Assembly (NCBI RefSeq): GCF_001905545.1
Contig: NZ_LIPD01000001.1
Coordinates: 455,538-519,537 of the forward strand
DNA from: Streptomyces sp. CB02056
GTDB lineage: Bacteria > Actinomycetota > Actinomycetes > Streptomycetales > Streptomycetaceae
Direction: 5' to 3'
DNA length: 64,000 nt
The notes under the pieces are model-generated. The model was not told the DNA's origin, ran no database searches, and saw only the letters and a list, made by a program, of their open reading frames with translations. The stretch's first letter is position 1. Each line of letters begins with the position of its first letter. The position numbers were made by a program, and so were the translations under genes. Below, piece by piece: positions 58,991-64,000 of this stretch.

Positions 58991-60037
58991 ATGCCCGTGC
59001 ACCGCCGTTCCCAACTGCTCACCCGGGCGCTGGTGCTGACCGCGGCCGCCGCCACCGCGTTGGGCGCGGCCACCGGAGGCAGCGCCCAGGCGGCCCCCGC
59101 CAGCCCCGACCCGGGCGACCATCAGGACGTCAAGACGCAGGTCGAGCAGCTGTACGACGAGGCCGAGCAGGCGTCCGAGAGGTTCAACGCCGCGCAGGAG
59201 GCCCAGCGGCGGCTCCAGGGCGAGACCACGATCCTCCAGGGCGAGATCGCCCTCGCCCAGGACCAGCTCAACGGGCTGCGCGGCGACCTGGCGATGGTGG
59301 CCGGGGCCGAGTACCGCGGCGGCGGGATGACCCAGACCGCCCAGCTCATCCTCTCGCCCGACCCGGAGGGCTACCTGGCCCGCGCCCGCACCCAGGGCCA
59401 GGCCGCCGTGCGCAAGCAGGAGACCCTGCACGAGCTGATCACCCGCCAGCGCCGGCTCGACCAGCGCCGCACCGAGGCGGCCGACAAGCTCGCCGAGCTG
59501 GACCGGACCCGGCGTTCGCTCGCCGACAGCAAACAGCAGGTCCAGCAGCGGCTGGCCGGGGCGCAGAAGCTGCTGAACGGCCTGGGCGCCGTCGAGCGGG
59601 CCCGGCTGGCGGTCCAGGACGCCCGGGACGCCGAGCAGCGCGCCACCCGGGGCACCGACCGGCTGGACCTCGGCACCGCCCCGCCCGCCTCCGAGCGCGG
59701 GGCGGCCGCGCTGGCCGCCGCGGTGCGGATGATCGGCTCCCCGTACGTCTACGGGGCCACCGGCCCGCACGCGTTCGACTGCTCCGGTCTGATGTACTAC
59801 AGCTGGCGGCAGGCCGGAGTGACCCTGCCGCGCACCTCGCAGGCCCAGGCGTACGCTGGGCAGCGGATCAGCCTGTCCGAAGCGCGACCGGGAGACCTGG
59901 TGATCTTCTACCGGGACATGCACCACGTCGGCATGTACGCCGGCGGCGGCGTGATCGTGCACGCCCCACGCCCGGGCGCCAGGGTCCGCTACGAGAGCGT
60001 CACCGCCATGCCGGTCTCCGGGGTGGTCCGGCTCTGA
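58991..60037 (+). CDS. Secreted C40 NlpC/P60 peptidoglycan hydrolase, paralog 3
   Basis: 348 residues. The signal peptide MPVHRRSQLLTRALVLTAAA is followed by ATALGAATGGSAQAA. The coiled coil (about residues 45-220) has LAMVAGAEYRGGGMTQTAQLIL in place of the paralogs' GEQYR motif. The NlpC/P60 domain has Cys in FDCSGLMYYSWRQAG and His in DMHHVGMYAGGG. It is the most diverged of the three (Tyr-rich after the catalytic Cys). The ATG at 58991 has GGAG 11 nt upstream. There is no riboswitch in its leader. Its stop overlaps a possible CTG start of the next gene. Confidence 0.93.
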   Translation: MPVHRRSQLLTRALVLTAAAATALGAATGGSAQAAPASPDPGDHQDVKTQVEQLYDEAEQASERFNAAQEAQRRLQGETTILQGEIALAQDQLNGLRGDLAMVAGAEYRGGGMTQTAQLILSPDPEGYLARARTQGQAAVRKQETLHELITRQRRLDQRRTEAADKLAELDRTRRSLADSKQQVQQRLAGAQKLLNGLGAVERARLAVQDARDAEQRATRGTDRLDLGTAPPASERGAAALAAAVRMIGSPYVYGATGPHAFDCSGLMYYSWRQAGVTLPRTSQAQAYAGQRISLSEARPGDLVIFYRDMHHVGMYAGGGVIVHAPRPGARVRYESVTAMPVSGVVRL

Positions 60038-60090
60038 GCGCCCCGCCGTCCGGCCCCGCCGGACCCGCCGCCATACGTCGCCCCCGCCGC

Positions 60091-61233
60091 GTGCTGTCCC
60101 GGCGGGGCGCGCTGCTGCTCGCGGCCGGCGGGCTGGCCCAGCTGTCGCTGCCGCCGGCCGCCCCGCCGGCGCCCGCGGCGCGGCCGGTGGACCGGCGCGC
60201 CGAGGTGGCCGCCGCGCTGGCGGAGCGGGCGCGCTCGGCCCCGCCCTGGGCCGGGCTGCCGGTGGCCGAGGCCGGGTACCGCAACCTGGTGCTCGGCGCC
60301 GCCGGCGGGGAGCGGGTGACCGCCGCCGCCGACCTGGCGGTGCGGATCGCCGGGTACGACGAGCACCCGGTGGTGTACCCGCGCCGGATCGGGCTGGTAC
60401 GGGCCGGGGACGGCTGGCGGGTCGAGCGCGAGGAGAGCGCGTCCGGGCCGCCCGCGCCGTGGGACTTCGGGCCGCTCCGGTCCTCGCCGGGCGCCCACTG
60501 CCTGGTGGTCGGGCCGGCCGCGGGACCCGACCAGGCCGAGCTGGTCGCGGTGGGGGACCGGGCGGTGCCAGCCGTCACCGAGGTCTGGGGCGGTGCCTGG
60601 CCGGAGCGGCTGCTGCTGGAGCGGCCGGCCACCGAGGAGCAGTTCGCCCGGCTGCTGGAGGGTGACCCGGCCGGCTGGACGGGCATGGCGGCGGTCACCG
60701 TGGCCGCCCCCGGCGCGCCCTGGCACACCCCGGCGGACCGGGTGCTGGTCAACCCGGAGGCGTACGGGCGGCTCAGCGGCTTCGGCCGCCAGGTGGTGGT
60801 CACCCACGAGGCCACCCACGTCGCGACCAGGGACGACACCCGGGCCTGGACCCCGCTGTGGCTCTCCGAGGGCGTCGCCGACTGGACGGCGTACCGGGAC
60901 TCGGGCCGCGGCCCGCAGCAGATCGCGCCCGAGCTGGCCCGGGACGTGGCCGCCGGGAAGCTGCCCGCCGCGCTGCCCGCCGACCGGGACTTCGCCGCCG
61001 GGGCCACCGGCATCGCCCAGGCCTACGAGCAGTCCTGGCTGGCCTGCGAGCTGATCGGCCGCACCCACGGGCCGCAGCGGCTGGTCGCCTTCTACCGGGC
61101 GATCGGCGCGGCCGACGGGCAGGGCGAGGACCGGGAGCGCCGCACCGACCGGCTGATGCGCCGCGAACTGGGCGTCGGCCTGGCGGAGTTCACCCGGCTC
61201 TGGCTGGAGCAGGTGGCGGCACTGAAGGGTTGA
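60091..61233 (+). CDS. Secreted HExxH metalloprotease-like protein
   Basis: 380 residues from the first in-frame GTG. The N-terminus VLSRRGALLLAAGGLAQLSL resembles a Tat signal (SRRxxLL). An NTF2-like region (about residues 35-150) is followed by a zinc-peptidase segment with VVVTHEATHVATRDDTRAWT, giving the HExxH motif, and 20 residues later LWLSEGVADWTAY, where the glutamate fits a gluzincin third ligand. The protein may begin instead at CTG 60034, which overlaps the paralog 3 stop as CTGA and would add 19 residues. It is coupled to the NlpC/P60 gene. The substrate is unknown. Confidence 0.8.
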   Translation: MLSRRGALLLAAGGLAQLSLPPAAPPAPAARPVDRRAEVAAALAERARSAPPWAGLPVAEAGYRNLVLGAAGGERVTAAADLAVRIAGYDEHPVVYPRRIGLVRAGDGWRVEREESASGPPAPWDFGPLRSSPGAHCLVVGPAAGPDQAELVAVGDRAVPAVTEVWGGAWPERLLLERPATEEQFARLLEGDPAGWTGMAAVTVAAPGAPWHTPADRVLVNPEAYGRLSGFGRQVVVTHEATHVATRDDTRAWTPLWLSEGVADWTAYRDSGRGPQQIAPELARDVAAGKLPAALPADRDFAAGATGIAQAYEQSWLACELIGRTHGPQRLVAFYRAIGAADGQGEDRERRTDRLMRRELGVGLAEFTRLWLEQVAALKG

Positions 61234-61251
61234 CCGGCCGCGGAGGGCCGG

Positions 61252-62622
61252 TCAGCGGCGCTGTTCGGCCGGGGTGCCCGGGTGGTCGATGCCGTCCAGC
61301 AGGTCCTGCTCGTAGGCGATGCCCGGGCGCACCGGGTAGCCGGCGGACGGCAGCGCGGCGGGCTCGCGGTCCAGCACCACGGTCGGCGGCAGCGGCGCCT
61401 CGCCGCGGGTGGAGCGCCAGAGCCGCACGCAGGAGAGCACGGCGGCGGCCAGCAGCAGCAGGTTGCGCGCGGCCAGGACGGCGACCGCCGCCGGCTCGCT
61501 GGCCAGGACCTGGGTGAACATGGTCGGGAACTCGACCAGGGTCAGTGGGCAGGCGAGCAGGATCAGCACCGCCACCGGCCGCTGGCTGCTGTTGCGCACG
61601 GTCAGGCAGACCGCCGCGACGCCGACCAGCCAGACCAGGTACTGCGGGCTGATCACCCGGCTGGTCACCACGAAGATCAGCAGCGCGCACAGCGCGGCGT
61701 CGTACATGGTGGCCGCGCTGCGGCGCTTGGAGGTGTAGCGCCACAGCAGCAGCCAGGCGAAGCCCAGCAGGGTGCCGGCCAGCATGACCTTGCTGATCAC
61801 GTCGACCCACGGCCCGAGCATCTCAGGGGAGCCGTAGTTCATGGTGACCTTGCCGTCCCAGGCGTCGGCGATCCGGGCGAAGTGCAGCGGCAGCGCGCCG
61901 AGCGACTCCACCTCGATGCCGCGGTCCTTCTGGAACGCCAGGAACTCGAAGGCGCCGTTCATCCCGGCCGTCAGCAGGAAGCCGATCGAGACGGCGGTGG
62001 CCGCCGCCAGCGTCCAGGAGCGGCGGGTGCGGCGGCCGGAAGGGGTGCCGATCAGGCCGATCAGCGGCCAGATCTTGACGATGCCGCCCAGGCCCAGCAG
62101 CAGCCCGCCGACCGCCGGGCGGCGGATCAGCGCCAGCAGGCCGGCCAGGGCGACCGCGGTGACGATGACGTCGAAGCGGTTGTAGATCATCGGGCCGAGC
62201 AGCGGGACACCCACCACCCACATCCAGGCGCCGGTCAGCGCCCGGCCCCGGCGCAGGCCGGTGCGCACCAGCAGCGCGGCCGCGGCGGCGTCGGCGATCC
62301 CGCAGATCACCCAGAACGAGACCAGGTACGACCAGGGCAGCAGGCCCGGCAGCAGGATCACCAGGGCGGCGCCCGGCGGGTACTGCCAGGTCACGTCGTC
62401 GAACGGGAAGGTGCCGGTCTGGAGCACGCCGTACCAGGCGTGGTAGATCATCCAGACGTCCGCCGTGACGTCGCCGCCGGGCGCCTTCAGCACACCCGTC
62501 GCCAGCAGCACCAGCAGGGCGCGGGTGGCGACCCAGGTCGCGCCGAGCGCGGCGAGCGCCCCGAGCGGGCGGCCGAGGCGGCCGCGCGAAGAACCGGGCT
62601 CGGTGGCCGGGGCCAATTCCAC
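61252..62622 (-). CDS. GT87-like polyprenol-phosphate-sugar glycosyltransferase, polytopic
   Basis: A 456-residue membrane protein with about ten helices. The first extracytoplasmic loop has the DxxxYHxWY-like acidic signature (GDVTADVWMIYHAWYGVLQTG) and FPFDDVTWQYPPGAALVILL, typical of GT-C mannosyltransferases (GT87, PimE-like). MIYNRFDVIVTAVALAGLLAL and KIWPLIGLIGTP are further family motifs, with ISPQYLVWLVGVAA in a late helix. The GTG at 62622 has GAGGGAG 4-5 nt upstream. It is divergent from a PimB-like GT4, so a role in mannolipid or cell-surface glycan synthesis is plausible. Confidence 0.87.
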   Translation of the reverse strand: MELAPATEPGSSRGRLGRPLGALAALGATWVATRALLVLLATGVLKAPGGDVTADVWMIYHAWYGVLQTGTFPFDDVTWQYPPGAALVILLPGLLPWSYLVSFWVICGIADAAAAALLVRTGLRRGRALTGAWMWVVGVPLLGPMIYNRFDVIVTAVALAGLLALIRRPAVGGLLLGLGGIVKIWPLIGLIGTPSGRRTRRSWTLAAATAVSIGFLLTAGMNGAFEFLAFQKDRGIEVESLGALPLHFARIADAWDGKVTMNYGSPEMLGPWVDVISKVMLAGTLLGFAWLLLWRYTSKRRSAATMYDAALCALLIFVVTSRVISPQYLVWLVGVAAVCLTVRNSSQRPVAVLILLACPLTLVEFPTMFTQVLASEPAAVAVLAARNLLLLAAAVLSCVRLWRSTRGEAPLPPTVVLDREPAALPSAGYPVRPGIAYEQDLLDGIDHPGTPAEQRR

Positions 62623-62838
62623 TGCGCTCCCTCGTTCGTCTCGGACGTCCCCACCGGAGGCGTCGTACCGACGGACGCCCGGGCCGCGTGCTGGACGACG
62701 GCCTAGGTACTAGGACTGACCCGGGGGTCAAACGGTTGCCGTGCGCGGTTCCGTTCCCGGTGGGTCATGGTGTTGACCTATCGTACGGATCACCCAGCGG
62801 TACACCGCGCACCCCCCGACCGAGCGAGCCGTGGCCTG

Positions 62839-63975
62839 ATGCACAGAACCTTGATCGTCACCAACGACTTCCCGCCCCGCCCCGGTGGCATCCAGGCCTT
62901 CGTGCACAACATGGCCGTGCGTCAGCCCGCAGGCAGTGTCGTGGTCTACGCCTCGACCTGGCGGGACGGCACCGAGGTGGCCCGGTTCGACGCCGAGCAG
63001 CCGTTCCCGGTGATCCGGGACCGGACGAAGGTGATGGTTCCCACACCGCGGGTCACCCGGCGGGCCGCCGAGATCCTGCGCGCGGAGAAGTGCGACTCGG
63101 TCTGGTTCGGCGCCGCCGCCCCGCTCGGGCTGATGGCGCCCGCGCTGCGCCGGGCCGGCGCCGGGCGGCTGCTCGGCATGACCCACGGGCACGAGGCCGC
63201 CTGGGCCCAGCTGCCGGTCTCCCGGCAGCTGCTGCGCCGGATCGGCGCGGGCACCGACGTGCTGACCTACCTGGGCGAGTACACCCGCTCCCGGATCGCC
63301 GCCGCGGTCGGGCCGCAGGCCGCGGCCCGGATGGTCCAGCTGCCGCCGGGCGTGGACGAGACGACCTTCCACCCGGGCTCCGGGGGCGCCGAGGTGCGCC
63401 GCCGGCTCGGGCTGGCGGACCGGCCGGTGGTGGTCTGCGTCTCCCGGCTGGTGCCCCGCAAGGGCCAGGACACCCTGATCGAGGCGATGCCGCAGATCCT
63501 CGCCGACGTGCCGGACGCGGTGCTGCTGATCGTCGGCGGCGGCCCGTACCGGGCGGACCTGGAGAAGCTCGCGGACGCCACGGGCGTACGGGACTCGGTG
63601 CGGTTCACCGGCTCGGTGCCGTGGGAGGAGCTGCCCGCCCACTACGGGGCCGGGGACGTCTTCGCGATGCCGTGCCGCACCCGGCGCGGGGGGCTGGACG
63701 TCGAGGGCCTGGGCATCGTCTACCTGGAGGCCTCGGCGACCGGCCTGCCGGTGGTCGCGGGGGACTCCGGCGGCGCGCCGGACGCGGTGCTGGAGGGCGA
63801 GACCGGGTACGTGGTACCCGGCGGCTCGGCCCCGGCGGCGGCCGAGCGGATCGTACGGCTGCTGCGCGACGAGGAGCTGCGGCGGCGGATGGGCGAGGCC
63901 GGGCGGCGCTGGGTGGAGCGCTCCTGGCGCTGGGACCTGCTGGCCGGGCGGCTGACCTCGCTGCTGGCCGGCTGA
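62839..63975 (+). CDS. GT4 glycosyltransferase, PimB-like (phosphatidylinositol mannoside)
   Basis: A 378-residue GT-B retaining glycosyltransferase. The N-terminal acceptor domain has VTNDFPPRPGGIQAFVHNMA and the MTHGHEAAWAQLP segment. The donor-binding domain has VVCVSRLVPRKGQDTLIEAMP, LLIVGGGPYRADLEKLA, FTGSVPWEELPAHYGAGDVFAMPCRTRRGGLDVEGLGIVYLEA with the EGLGIVYLEA nucleotide-sugar motif, and GDSGGAPDAVLEGETGYVV. This set is that of PimB' (second mannose of PIM2). The ATG at 62839 lacks a strong ribosome site; an upstream in-frame start (62767) would add a poorly conserved leader. Confidence 0.9.
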   Translation: MHRTLIVTNDFPPRPGGIQAFVHNMAVRQPAGSVVVYASTWRDGTEVARFDAEQPFPVIRDRTKVMVPTPRVTRRAAEILRAEKCDSVWFGAAAPLGLMAPALRRAGAGRLLGMTHGHEAAWAQLPVSRQLLRRIGAGTDVLTYLGEYTRSRIAAAVGPQAAARMVQLPPGVDETTFHPGSGGAEVRRRLGLADRPVVVCVSRLVPRKGQDTLIEAMPQILADVPDAVLLIVGGGPYRADLEKLADATGVRDSVRFTGSVPWEELPAHYGAGDVFAMPCRTRRGGLDVEGLGIVYLEASATGLPVVAGDSGGAPDAVLEGETGYVVPGGSAPAAAERIVRLLRDEELRRRMGEAGRRWVERSWRWDLLAGRLTSLLAG

Positions 63976-64000
63976 CGCGGGTACGCCGAAGGGCCCCGGG

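Noticed and set aside
60091..61233. Calling the HExxH protein a member of the M1 or thermolysin family.
   Set aside because: Only the HEATH motif and a plausible third-ligand glutamate are visible; the surrounding sequence does not show the other signatures of those families.

Overview
The window is a very GC-rich stretch of actinobacterial chromosome. Codon third positions are almost all G or C, GTG starts are common, intergenic hairpins have no U-run, and the gene order is the one seen around glnA-lipA-lpd-qcr/cta in Streptomycetaceae. It looks like core chromosome of a Streptomyces or Kitasatospora species. I see no rRNA, tRNA, CRISPR array, transposase or prophage.

Layout. 1-4.5 kb: start of glnA (reverse, with two GlnR-type boxes and a DasR-like palindrome upstream), an RDD membrane protein, a DUF4191 protein, a small basic protein, then lipA and lipB for lipoate. 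4.6-9 kb: a GAF/PucR-type regulator, an MHS-family permease and a 3-hydroxybutyrate dehydrogenase, with a shared TGTGGCG motif ahead of the last two. 9.3-18 kb: an NsdA-like regulator, a cation/proton antiporter, an FAD amine-oxidase-like enzyme, a TIGR01777 epimerase with a tandem repeat over its 3' end, an acetyltransferase, and DUF2510 and DUF4240 proteins. 18-26 kb (reverse): the lipoylated E2 (sucB) and E3 (lpd) of 2-oxoacid dehydrogenase, leucyl aminopeptidase pepA, and cobS, cobT, cobU of late cobalamin synthesis. LipA/LipB supply the cofactor that E2 carries. 26-36 kb: a methyltransferase that appears to start with CTG, DUF3043, pspA-pspAA, nadA, a quinone-oxidoreductase-like enzyme, an Lrp regulator, a PLP decarboxylase, a GNAT protein and erpA.

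36-49 kb is the respiratory cluster: an adenosine-kinase-like PfkB protein, a cysteine desulfurase-TusA fusion, ctaC-ctaD-ctaF (forward) and ctaE-qcrC-qcrA-qcrB (reverse), enclosing an L,D-transpeptidase and a GntR regulator. Together these encode the bc1-aa3 supercomplex. ErpA and the desulfurase fit the Fe-S demand of LipA, NadA and the Rieske protein. 49-56 kb: a receiver-only protein, trpD, a SAM-IV riboswitch ahead of a class V aminotransferase, a stand-alone AsnC ligand-binding domain, a rhomboid protease, and a zinc-ribbon/NYN pair. 56-60 kb: three paralogous secreted NlpC/P60 hydrolases, the middle one behind a c-di-AMP (ydaO) riboswitch, followed by a secreted HExxH metalloprotease-like protein. 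61-64 kb: a GT87 polytopic glycosyltransferase and a PimB-like GT4.

Nothing here is a clearly new multi-gene system. The best leads are regulatory: the DasR-like site beside glnA, c-di-AMP control of one of three hydrolase paralogs, SAM control of a class V aminotransferase, the operator shared by the permease and dehydrogenase, and probable CTG starts in CTGA stop/start overlaps.
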